Source: Bacteroidota bacterium
GTDB taxonomy: Bacteria > Bacteroidota > Bacteroidia > Chitinophagales > LD1
Direction of reading: 5' to 3'
NCBI GenBank assembly: GCA_018267435.1
Contig: JAFDYM010000425.1
Coordinates: 1-7,291 of the forward strand
DNA length: 7,291 bases
Shown here: piece after piece, positions 1 through 6,431 of the stretch
Layout of the letters: each line of letters starts with the position of its first letter
Numbering within the stretch: position 1 is the first letter of the stretch
The notes under the pieces: model-generated
What the model saw: the letters and a program-made list of their open reading frames with translations, nothing else
The model's database searches: none
Told to the model about the DNA's origin: nothing
Translations under genes and position numbers: made by a program

Positions 1-585
1 CTTCAACCTATAATAAAACACAAGCGATAAAAGGAAAGATGCAAAGGATACATACAGCATATTTTCCTTGCCTAATACTACTATAAAAACAGGTACGGCT
101 GAGTAGCCTATAATCTTGGCAGGTATATCGCCTGCGCCTATCATACCGAACAAGCGCTTACTTTGGCGTATATCGAACAACAAGGCAGCTAAGCCCCAAA
201 ATTCCAAATTGGTGAGTAGGTATATAACGTAGTACCAACTAAATATGAGGAAGAAGAACCAAGCGCCTTCGGTAGCGAAAAAGTTGAGCCTAATAGCTAG
301 TATGCTGAATGCTACAAAGATGATGATGCCTGGCACCAGCTTCTTTATTTCTACGGCGTGCTCTACCTTGCTATATACCCAGCCTGTAATCCATAACAGC
401 ACCGCCGAAAACAAATACACCTTCGGCAATTCGGTAATTTCAAATTTGGTGAGGAAGAAGGTAAACGCTACTGTATTGAATATAGCCACGCCTACACCCT
501 GAAAAAACTGCAGCCAAAACAAATTGCTAACTAGCCAGGCTTCGCTACTGCGAATATTCAATAGGGCTAGTACTTTGTTACGCAT
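1..585 (-). CDS. Polytopic membrane protein, Npt/ADP-ATP translocase-like MFS type (partial, N-terminal 195 aa)
   Basis: Reading the minus strand from the ATG at 585 gives 195 codons open to the window edge, so the C-terminus is missing. The protein is very hydrophobic, with about six likely membrane segments (roughly residues 18-46, 55-71, 85-103, 108-126, 146-171 and 175-193). A segment around 128-165 with FWGLAALLFDIRQSKRLFG and then IGAGDIPAKIIG resembles the W/F-x-R-x-x-KRLF-x-x-IGAG pattern I know from the Npt1/Npt2 nucleotide-transporter-like proteins of Bacteroidota. In that phylum these often run to about 900 residues, with HEAT or cyclic-nucleotide-binding domains after the membrane part. 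The substrate cannot be told from this fragment, and many relatives have no proven transport activity. GGAG lies a few bases before the ATG. The gene starts 26 bases after the stop of the DUF4442 gene on the same strand, so the two are probably co-transcribed. That it is a gene is near certain; the family call is moderate. Confidence 0.75.
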   Translation of the reverse strand, partial: MRNKVLALLNIRSSEAWLVSNLFWLQFFQGVGVAIFNTVAFTFFLTKFEITELPKVYLFSAVLLWITGWVYSKVEHAVEIKKLVPGIIIFVAFSILAIRLNFFATEGAWFFFLIFSWYYVIYLLTNLEFWGLAALLFDIRQSKRLFGMIGAGDIPAKIIGYSAVPVFIVVLGKENMLYVSFASFLLSLVFYYRLK

Positions 586-611
586 AATATCTCCGTTGTC
601 TAAGGGCTAAT

Positions 612-1130
612 TTATGCTTTCTTCTGCTTCTCTACTATCTTCTTTTTATAAAATGCTTTATCGGCTGCATACACTACCTTGTTGAAGGTGGCGTATACTT
701 GCCCAGCCTCATCCTCATACTGTATTGGCAGATCAAAACTATACTCGCCGTTCTCTGCTACTTTTTGGCGTATCTCTGCTTCCAGTTCATCAGTTATCAA
801 GAAGCGGCACTTTACCTGATTGGTTATAGGGCGCACAAATTTCATGCTCGCGCCTTTATCCCACACCACATAGTTTTTGCCCAGCACCTCCATTAGCATC
901 AACATAAAGTATGGGTCGACAGAGCTATAGATACTGCCACCAAACACCGTGCCTACACGGTTGCGCGTACGTATATTCAGCTTCAGGCTTACGTGCAGTT
1001 CTTTAAAGTCGCCTGCTATAAACTCAACCTTGCTGCCCGTACACCATATACATGGCCAAAAATTAAAACCCCAACGGAATTTGCGGGATTTTGAAGATTC
1101 TGTTTTGTCGGTTGGATATAGCTTATTCAT
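612..1130 (-). CDS. DUF4442 domain protein, hotdog-fold thioesterase-like
   Basis: A complete 172-residue protein starting at the ATG at 1130. It matches the DUF4442 (YiiD_C/PaaI-like) hotdog family as I know it. A basic N-terminus is followed by CIWCTGSKVEFIAGDF (27-42), then the strand HVSLKLNIRTRNRVGTVFGG (46-65), which leads into the long central helix GSIYSSVDPYFMLMLMEVLG (65-84) that wraps in the hotdog fold. Next comes the VVWDKGASMKFVRP strand region (88-101). Hotdog proteins of this kind are usually acyl-CoA thioesterase-like, but DUF4442 members seldom have a proven substrate and no catalytic claim is safe. The last 18 residues are lysine-rich (KKKIVEKQKKA). It is cytosolic by sequence, with no signal peptide. 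It is the first gene of a probable operon with the downstream membrane protein and is divergent from the aminopeptidase, with 76 bases between the two start codons. Pairing with a membrane transporter-like gene could hint at lipid or acyl metabolism, but that is inference. Confidence 0.85.
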   Translation of the reverse strand: MNKLYPTDKTESSKSRKFRWGFNFWPCIWCTGSKVEFIAGDFKELHVSLKLNIRTRNRVGTVFGGSIYSSVDPYFMLMLMEVLGKNYVVWDKGASMKFVRPITNQVKCRFLITDELEAEIRQKVAENGEYSFDLPIQYEDEAGQVYATFNKVVYAADKAFYKKKIVEKQKKA

Positions 1131-1206
1131 AAATCGCTCAGTTTGCTTTTTCAGTTTTCACCTTTCACTCTCTTTTCTACCTTCACACTATAAAACAAAG
1201 TCATTT
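1131..1206. promoter_or_regulatory. Shared divergent intergenic region
   Basis: These 76 bases separate the start codons of the DUF4442 gene (minus) and the aminopeptidase (plus), so both promoters and both leaders must lie here or extend into the coding regions. From about 1150 to 1187 the plus strand is almost purely pyrimidine, with repeated CTTTCAC-like units. I looked for the Bacteroidota pattern TTTG/TAnnTTTG: a TTTG is present at 1142-1145, but no well-spaced -7 box follows in either direction. No Shine-Dalgarno is evident before the ATG at 1207 (ACAAAGTCATTT), as is common in this phylum. Confidence 0.4.
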
Positions 1207-2331
1207 ATGTCAACCCAAGTTAGGGACAATACAGTCATACTACAGAAATACGCCAAGCTATTGGTTAACTATTGCTTAGCTGTAAAAGCAAACGATAAAG
1301 TCTACATCAATTCATCGTACCTAGCCGAGCCGCTACTTAAGGAAGTGGTGAAGGAAACTTATATAGCAGGCGGCATTCCTATTCTTAACATAGAAATAAA
1401 CGGACTAGGCAATGCAATGCTTGACTATGCCAGCGATGAGGCACTTAGTTGGGTAAACCCGATGAAGAAGCACATCATGGAAAACTTCGATTGCTACCTA
1501 AATATACGTGCGCCATTTGCCAAAGGCGATGATGAAGCCGAGCCAAGCAACCCCGAAAAATATAAGCTAGCGCAGAAGGCACAACAAGAAATTAACCGTA
1601 TATACTTCGATAGGATAGGCAATGGCAGTATGCGCCGCTGCCTTTGCCAATACCCTACCCAAGCAGGTGCCGATGATGCGGAAATGACATTGGAAGAGTA
1701 CGAGCAATTCGTTTTTCAAAGCTGCTACTTGTATGATGAAAACCCAGTAGAAAAATGGCTGGAGGTACGCAAGAAACAACAAGTGTATGTAGACTACCTG
1801 AACAAGGCTGACAAGATACACTACAAGGGCCCGAACATCGACATCACCTTCTCGGTAAAAGACCGCGTGTGGATGAATAGCGATGGCCGTGCCAATATGC
1901 CAAGCGGCGAGGTGTTCAGCGCGCCTATAGAAGATACCGTAAACGGCAAGGCATACTTTAGCTACGATACTATATACATGGGTAAAGATGTAAAAGGTGT
2001 AACGCTGGAGGTAAAAGACGGACAGGTAGTAAGTTGGGATGCCGAACTGGGCAAGGATGTGCTTGACAAAGTGTTTGCCATAGAGGGAGCCCGCTATTGG
2101 GGCGAGGTGGCCATAGGCACCAATTACAACATACAACGCACTACGCGCAACATTCTTTTCGATGAAAAGATAGGCGGCAGCATACACATGGCAGTAGGGC
2201 AAAGTTACAAGCAGTGCGGCGGCAAAAACGAAAGTACCGTGCATTGGGATATGATAACCGACATGAAAAATGGCGGCGAAATATGGGCCGATGGCGAGAA
2301 GATATATGAGAATGGCATGTTTCTGATATAG
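1207..2331 (+). CDS. M29 family metallo-aminopeptidase (AmpS/AmpT-like)
   Basis: A 374-residue cytosolic aminopeptidase of the M29 (thermophilic aminopeptidase) family, which removes N-terminal residues from peptides using two divalent metal ions. The start at 1207 gives MSTQVRDNTVILQKYAKLLV, the normal N-terminus of the family; the reading frame stays open upstream to 949, but that part overlaps the divergent DUF4442 gene. The expected metal-site residues are all visible in the C-terminal half: Glu235 in MPSGEVFSAP, Glu300 in RYWGEVAIG, His327 in GGSIHMAVGQSY with the conserved Tyr334, and His346/Asp348 in VHWDMI. The N-terminal half (1-200) is the domain that binds the partner subunit and caps the active site in the known dimers. 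The loop between Tyr334 and His346 is short. Length is slightly below the usual 400-410 residues. It is monocistronic, being followed 24 bases later by a terminator. Its role is probably peptide turnover. The family call is strong; substrate preference is unknown. Confidence 0.92.
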   Translation: MSTQVRDNTVILQKYAKLLVNYCLAVKANDKVYINSSYLAEPLLKEVVKETYIAGGIPILNIEINGLGNAMLDYASDEALSWVNPMKKHIMENFDCYLNIRAPFAKGDDEAEPSNPEKYKLAQKAQQEINRIYFDRIGNGSMRRCLCQYPTQAGADDAEMTLEEYEQFVFQSCYLYDENPVEKWLEVRKKQQVYVDYLNKADKIHYKGPNIDITFSVKDRVWMNSDGRANMPSGEVFSAPIEDTVNGKAYFSYDTIYMGKDVKGVTLEVKDGQVVSWDAELGKDVLDKVFAIEGARYWGEVAIGTNYNIQRTTRNILFDEKIGGSIHMAVGQSYKQCGGKNESTVHWDMITDMKNGGEIWADGEKIYENGMFLI

Positions 2332-2354
2332 AATTGTTAAAGTTTAGAAATTGC

Positions 2355-2403
2355 CAAAAGGGCAAGGCTGTCAATAAGTTACAGTCTTGCCCTTTTGCTT
2401 TTT
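2355..2403 (+). terminator. Rho-independent terminator of the aminopeptidase gene
   Basis: A near-perfect hairpin: the arm at 2355-2371 (CAAAAGGGCAAGGCTGT) pairs with 2381-2397 (ACAGTCTTGCCCTTTTG), 17 base pairs with a single G-U wobble and a 9-base loop. It is followed by CTTTTT. It lies 24 bases after the aminopeptidase stop codon, and its A-rich 5' arm would also allow some termination in the opposite direction. Confidence 0.9.
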
Positions 2404-2651
2404 AGCCACATAAATTAACCCCTTTGCTGACCAACATCACTGCTTATTTACGTTAACATCATGTTTATATCGTAAATATTACGTAGCTTCGCGCCGCAAA
2501 TTCAAACATGAACGCAGCTTTTATAGCATTTCATACAGCAAACCACTACGAACCTCCCTTGCCTGAGGGGTTCTTCAACTGCTAATATCTAGCAGCGGCT
2601 CTCCTATTATTTTTAGTTTGTTGAATTTTCTTTGAATTGATAAGTACGATT
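2404..2651 (+). promoter_or_regulatory. Upstream region of typA, with several palindromes
   Basis: There is no gene here. It holds an AT-rich operator-like section (ATTTACG at 2446-2452 facing CGTAAAT at 2471-2477, and CGTAA/TTACG at 2471-2483), followed by two small hairpins. The first is GAACCTC (2550-2556) with GGGGTTC (2567-2573), including one wobble. The second is CTGCTA (2579-2584) with TAGCAG (2590-2595), a perfect 6-base stem with a 5-base loop. The last 50 bases before the start codon are T-rich. If transcription starts near 2460, typA would have a structured leader of about 190 bases. I recognise no known riboswitch. Confidence 0.4.
2423..2452 (+). promoter_or_regulatory. Candidate Bacteroidota-type promoter for typA
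   Basis: TTTG at 2423-2426 and TATTTACG at 2445-2452 resemble the Bacteroidota -33 (TTTG) and -7 (TAnnTTTG) boxes. The spacing is 18 bases and the -7 box matches 6 of 8 positions. It sits directly after the preceding terminator, about 200 bases before typA. The match is weak, and a promoter closer to the gene is possible. Confidence 0.2.
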
Positions 2652-4463
2652 ATGAAAAACCAGAATATACGTAACATTGCTATTATAGCACACGTTGACC
2701 ACGGCAAAACGACGCTGATGGACAAAATTCTTCACCAGTGCGCGCTTTTCCGCGACAACCAGCAAACAGGCGAGTTGATACTAGATAACAACGACCTTGA
2801 GCGTGAGCGTGGTATAACCATCCTTGCCAAAAATGTGTCGGTTGAGTACAAGGGCGTAAAGATCAACTTGATCGACACTCCGGGCCACGCCGACTTTGGT
2901 GGCGAGGTAGAGCGCGTGTTGAACATGGCCGATGGTGTTCTTTTGCTAGTAGATGCGTTTGAAGGCCCTATGCCTCAAACACGCTACGTATTGACTAAGG
3001 CACAAGCCTTGGGGAAAAAGCCTATCCTAGTCATAAACAAGGGAGATAAAGAAAACTGCCGCCCAGACGAGGTACACGAAATGGTGTTCGACCTAATGTT
3101 TGCACTAGAGGCGAACGAAGACCAGTTGAATTTCCCTACCGTATACGGTGCAGCTAAAAAAGGCTGGATGGGCCCAGACCCTAAAACACCTACCAACGAT
3201 GTAGTGTACCTATTGGATACTATAATTGAACACATACCAGCACCAACGTATAATGAAGGTACCTTGCAATTGCAAGTTACTTCGCTTGACTATAGCGCTT
3301 ACATAGGCCGTATAGCCGTAGGCCGCGTAGCACGTGGTGTAATAAAGGCCAACGAGCCGGTAATGCTAATGAAGCGTGACGGCCGTGCCATAAAGAGCCG
3401 TGTGAAGGAACTTTATAGTTTCAGCGGTTTGGGTAAGCTAAAAGTAGAGCAGGTAGAGTGTGGCGATATATGCGCCGTAGCAGGTATAGAAGGTTTCGAA
3501 ATTGGCGATACTATTGCCGACTTTACAGCACCTGAGGCACTAGCACCTATACATATCGACGAGCCTACCATGAGCATGATATTCACTACGAATACATCTC
3601 CATTCTTTGGTAAAGAAGGTAAGCACGTTACGTCGCAAAAAATACGCGAGCGCTTGAACAAAGAGCTTGAGAAGAACCTAGCCTTGAAGGTAGAAGACAC
3701 TGAAAGCGCAGATACATTCCGCGTGTTTGGTCGTGGTATCTTACACTTGTCAGTATTGATAGAAACTATGCGCCGCGAAGGTTACGAGCTAAGCATAGGT
3801 AACCCACGCGTACTAGTGCGTGTAATAGATGGCCAGAAGAACGAGCCATTCGAGATATTGACCATAGACTGCCCTGAAGAAGTAGCAGGCCGTTGTATAG
3901 AGCTAATAACCCAGCGCAAAGGCGATATGCTGATTATGCAGCCTAAGGGCGACATGATGCACTTGGAGTTTGAAATACCTAGCCGTGGCATTATAGGCTT
4001 ACGTACCTTGATATTGAACGCTACTGCAGGTGAGGCTATAATGGCGCACCGCTTTAAAGAATACAAGCCATGGAAAGGCGATATACCTCAGCGCTTGAAC
4101 GGTACACTAATAGCTAAAGAAGCTGGCCGTGCTACTGCTTACACTATGGATAAGCTAGCTGACCGTGGTAAATTCTTTATAGAGCCGGGTGTAGAAGTAT
4201 ACGAAGGCCAGATAGTAGGCGAGTACACTAAAGATAGCGATATAGTAGTGAACGTAACCCAGGCTAAGCAGTTGACCAACTTCCGCGCTGCGGGTACCGA
4301 TGACAAGAGCACCTTGCCACCGCCAGTACGCATGAGCCTTGAGGAGACTATGGAGTACATACAAGAAGACGAGTACGTAGAGGTAACACCGCTATCTATC
4401 CGTTTGCGTAAAGTGTACTTGAACGAGAACGACCGCAAGCGCTACGCTAACAAGAACAATTAA
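2652..4463 (+). CDS. typA: TypA/BipA ribosome-associated translational GTPase
   Basis: A 603-residue GTPase of the EF-G/LepA superfamily. TypA binds the ribosome in its GTP form and supports 50S assembly and growth in cold or stress. Visible in order: P-loop AHVDHGKTT (13-21), switch I RERGITI (51-57), G3 DTPGHADFGGEV (75-86, with His79 the catalytic histidine), G4 NKGD (129-132) and a G5-like GAAKKG (166-171). Then come beta-barrel domain II (about 203-290), EF-G-like domains III and V (about 300-475, including FRVFGRGILHLSVLIETMRR and EIPSRGIIGLR at 441-451), and the TypA-specific C-terminal domain (about 480-603) with RGKFFIEPGVEVYEGQIVGE, the basic NDRKRYANKNN end and TDDKSTLPPP. Length is normal. 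I chose the ATG at 2652 because MKNQNIRNIAIIAHVDHGKT is the family N-terminus; an in-frame TTG at 2637 adds only five residues. It stands alone between two terminators. Confidence 0.97.
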   Translation: MKNQNIRNIAIIAHVDHGKTTLMDKILHQCALFRDNQQTGELILDNNDLERERGITILAKNVSVEYKGVKINLIDTPGHADFGGEVERVLNMADGVLLLVDAFEGPMPQTRYVLTKAQALGKKPILVINKGDKENCRPDEVHEMVFDLMFALEANEDQLNFPTVYGAAKKGWMGPDPKTPTNDVVYLLDTIIEHIPAPTYNEGTLQLQVTSLDYSAYIGRIAVGRVARGVIKANEPVMLMKRDGRAIKSRVKELYSFSGLGKLKVEQVECGDICAVAGIEGFEIGDTIADFTAPEALAPIHIDEPTMSMIFTTNTSPFFGKEGKHVTSQKIRERLNKELEKNLALKVEDTESADTFRVFGRGILHLSVLIETMRREGYELSIGNPRVLVRVIDGQKNEPFEILTIDCPEEVAGRCIELITQRKGDMLIMQPKGDMMHLEFEIPSRGIIGLRTLILNATAGEAIMAHRFKEYKPWKGDIPQRLNGTLIAKEAGRATAYTMDKLADRGKFFIEPGVEVYEGQIVGEYTKDSDIVVNVTQAKQLTNFRAAGTDDKSTLPPPVRMSLEETMEYIQEDEYVEVTPLSIRLRKVYLNENDRKRYANKNN

Positions 4464-4487
4464 GCATTTTAGTTTTAGGTTAAATAT

Positions 4488-4525
4488 AAGCCGCCACGAG
4501 TTCAACCTCGCTGGCGGCTTTTTTT
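4488..4525 (+). terminator. Rho-independent terminator of typA
   Basis: The arm AAGCCGCCACGAG (4488-4500) and the return arm CTCGCTGGCGGCTT (4507-4520) form a GC-rich stem with one bulged C and a 6-base loop (TTCAAC). A run of seven T (4519-4525) follows, whose first bases also pair in the stem. It begins 24 bases after the typA stop codon. The A residues at its 5' side could give weaker function for transcripts arriving from the convergent ATPase gene. Confidence 0.92.
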
Positions 4526-4789
4526 ATTGGTAGAGGGGGGGTATCAAAAAAGCCAATTTCTTAAAAAACTGCTACCTCCCCCCTAGCGCAATACATTAAG
4601 GGTGAATAGATTATACAAAATGAGTGATACCACCCCTGGGAAATTGAGGTTTAGCGAAAGATGTTATATCGTAAAAACAAGCACTATGTTTTCTATTTAG
4701 CGACACTTGATTTTTTGTGTGCTAATTGCTTGGTTGGGCTTCGTTGGCACGAGCGGACGCTCGCGCCAGTGGTGGGCATTTGCCGATTT
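4526..4789. other. Gene-free region between convergent typA and the ATPase gene
   Basis: This stretch holds no credible gene. It contains a G7 tract in GGTAGAGGGGGGGTATC (4529-4545), a C6 tract in CTACCTCCCCCCTA (4572-4585) that can pair imperfectly with it, then AT-rich sequence, and at its right end the GC-rich REP-like hairpin described separately. A 26-codon frame at 4620-4700 has no support. The sequence AAAAAAGCC (4546-4554) is the exact complement of GGCTTTTTT (4516-4524) in the typA terminator. Confidence 0.6.
4743..4770. repeat. GC-rich imperfect palindrome, REP-like candidate
   Basis: CGAGCG (4750-4755) and CGCTCG (4758-4763) are separated by two bases. They are flanked, after one A-C mismatch, by a further pairing segment, GTTGGC (4743-4748) with GCCAGT (4765-4770), using two wobble pairs at the outside. 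The block is much richer in GC than its surroundings. It starts 20 bases beyond the ATPase stop codon and has no T-run on either side, so a classical terminator is unlikely. The form is that of REP/BIME-type intergenic palindromes, but only one copy is visible here, so calling it a repeat is an inference. Confidence 0.45.
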
Positions 4790-6322
4790 CTAGGTTAATG
4801 TTTGAATAAATGTTCTCATTGTATTTACTGAAGTATCTAGTTGCACCGTGGTGAATCTCACATTATGAGTATTTTCAGGATGATGGATTTGATGCCTGAC
4901 ATATTCTGTTAGAGAGATGTTTTCAGAGGTTGTTGTAATGCCATCTCTCTTAAGTTTGAGATACGGCATAGTAGGTTGACCCGCCTTAAAATTTGCTATT
5001 TCACCTTTCATTTCAATGTGTCCGTATAATTCGTTATGGTATTCTTCAGTTACTTCAGAGAATGCTAAATAGTTAACTTCATTTAAAGAAGGATATGGTA
5101 AGCTGCCCGGCATAACCTTTTCTACGGTCTTATTAGTAGCATTCATTTTGACTAACCTAAGATGTTGGAACTGCAGTTCTTTTACTAAAGCTGAGCTATG
5201 TGTCGTTAAAATGACTTGAGTATTATCCAATTTTGAGAGGTCTATGAATGCCTTTATTAATTTTCTCTGATGATCAGCATGCTGAGACGTTTCTGGCTCT
5301 TCTACTGCATAAATAACACTTGGAATATTATGTTGAGCTTTTCGCCTTTCCGCTTCAGCCCTAAAAAAATTTAATAATATTAGTCGCTTTACGCCACTTC
5401 CTCTTTTATTGATAGGTATATCGTCATCGCCAGATATTGAAACGCTTTTAAAGACATCTGTCCATTTCAAATTATCAGACGAAGGTATTACAGGATTCAA
5501 ACTACTTGCTACTTCTGGATTCATCTCTTGAATCTTTGCCAACGTTCTTGTTGCTACGTCTTGAAGCTTTTCTTTGACAACTGATGCGATTTCATCAAAC
5601 TTTGGTTTTAAAGCTGGGTCATTCAAAATCTGTTTAACAGCCTCCTTTAAAGGGTCTTGAACCTCGCTATCACCATCACTATTCTTTCTATCAGACTGGA
5701 ATAATGTATATAAAGGTAGATAGTCTTGCAATTTCTCCCAAATCGACTTCGTTTCTCCTTTAGTTACATCAATTTCAACCTCCTTCAGTTGTAGGTCAGC
5801 ACTAAAATGTTGCCAAATGGATTTACGCATTGTAGCATTGATTGCCTGATTGCCACACTGAATTGAATACGCTTTTATTATTTCTTGCAGTTCGGTATTC
5901 TTCTTATTTAGTAAATTACTACAGCTAACATTTGTTGGATGATTAGCTTTCACGAAAACCTTTTCTTTTCCACCACTGCTATATTTTTTAATTATCTCTA
6001 GCTGGTTGTTACTATTCAATAGATACTCATCTTGCAATGTTGTGGGATTTGTGCTGTCTATCAAAATTTGCGTAGGTAACTGCTCGAATGCTACTGCAAT
6101 GATTGTTTCCATGTCCCCTTCACTTGCAGCCGCTTTATTAACGTCCTCTTTATCTAGCTTTACTACTCCTTTGCCATCATTGAAAAAAATATCAAGAGCC
6201 TCCAATACTGTAGACTTGCCTATGTCATTTTTACCTACGAATGCAGTTAAATCGTCAAATTCAATTACCACTTCAGACTTATAACTTCTAAAGTTTTTTA
6301 GTTTCATGGATTTTAGTTTCAT
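4790..6322 (-). CDS. OLD/AAA-type ATPase with C-terminal HEPN-like R-x4-H tail; candidate defence protein
   Basis: A 510-residue cytosolic ATPase of the ABC/SMC-like, OLD-related AAA group. The N-terminus MKLKSMKLKNFRSYK leads to strand VVIEF and Walker A GKNDIGKST (30-38). A long, mostly helical insert (about 75-300) holds a Q-loop-like LFQSDR (207-212) and a probable coiled coil (220-275). Then come the signature-like INKRGSGVKRL (304-314), Walker B VIYAVEEPE (336-344, with the acidic pair Glu341/Glu342) and the switch histidine in VILTTHSSALV (370-380, His375). Only about 130 residues follow, with no TOPRIM motifs. They include EEYHNELYGHIE (426-437) and YVRHQIHHPEN (474-484), where Arg476 and His481 form the R-x4-H spacing of HEPN ribonucleases. 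The start at 6322 was chosen because it gives the family N-terminus; an upstream ATG at 6373 adds 17 unrelated residues. There is no partner gene. The ATPase call is firm; the HEPN call and defence role are inferred. Confidence 0.88.
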   Translation of the reverse strand: MKLKSMKLKNFRSYKSEVVIEFDDLTAFVGKNDIGKSTVLEALDIFFNDGKGVVKLDKEDVNKAAASEGDMETIIAVAFEQLPTQILIDSTNPTTLQDEYLLNSNNQLEIIKKYSSGGKEKVFVKANHPTNVSCSNLLNKKNTELQEIIKAYSIQCGNQAINATMRKSIWQHFSADLQLKEVEIDVTKGETKSIWEKLQDYLPLYTLFQSDRKNSDGDSEVQDPLKEAVKQILNDPALKPKFDEIASVVKEKLQDVATRTLAKIQEMNPEVASSLNPVIPSSDNLKWTDVFKSVSISGDDDIPINKRGSGVKRLILLNFFRAEAERRKAQHNIPSVIYAVEEPETSQHADHQRKLIKAFIDLSKLDNTQVILTTHSSALVKELQFQHLRLVKMNATNKTVEKVMPGSLPYPSLNEVNYLAFSEVTEEYHNELYGHIEMKGEIANFKAGQPTMPYLKLKRDGITTTSENISLTEYVRHQIHHPENTHNVRFTTVQLDTSVNTMRTFIQTLT

Positions 6323-6403
6323 GTGTAATTGTAACTTTTGTAGTTTAAAAAGCAGAGGCATCCCACCCAGCATAAAAACGCTGTTGAAATGCCTTAATCA
6401 ATT

Positions 6404-6431
6404 ACAATATAAATAAAATACAGGTAACAAA
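6404..6431 (-). promoter_or_regulatory. Weak candidate promoter for the ATPase gene
   Basis: On the minus strand TTTG (6431-6428) is followed after 16 bases by TATATTGT (6411-6404), a 6-of-8 match to the Bacteroidota TAnnTTTG box with slightly short spacing. It ends 81 bases before the ATPase start codon at 6322. No terminator is evident between the upstream membrane-protein gene (stop at 6488) and this site, so read-through from that gene is an alternative source of transcript. Confidence 0.2.

Noticed and set aside
245..502. An 85-codon plus-strand frame.
   Set aside because: It is antisense to the membrane protein read from 585, which has clear helices and a family-like motif.
949..1206. 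In-frame 86-residue N-terminal extension of the aminopeptidase.
   Set aside because: It overlaps the divergent DUF4442 gene, and the family N-terminus begins at the ATG at 1207.
1567..2244. A 225-codon open frame on the minus strand, rich in hydrophobic residues.
   Set aside because: It lies entirely antisense to the aminopeptidase, whose metal-binding motifs are intact. Its composition is what the complement of that gene would give, and it has no recognisable domain.
4620..4700. A 26-codon frame beginning MSDTTPGKLRF, a possible small partner or antitoxin of the ATPase.
   Set aside because: It is very short, has no ribosome-binding signal or family resemblance, and lies on the opposite strand to the ATPase gene.
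4790..6322. Calling the ATPase an OLD-family or Gabija GajA-like endonuclease.
   Set aside because: No TOPRIM motifs (E...DxD) follow the switch histidine, too little sequence remains for that domain, and no UvrD-like helicase gene is adjacent.
6323..6373. A longer start for the ATPase at the ATG at 6373.
   Set aside because: The added 17 residues (MLGGMPLLFKLQ...) do not resemble the normal start of this ATPase group, which begins at the MKLKS sequence.
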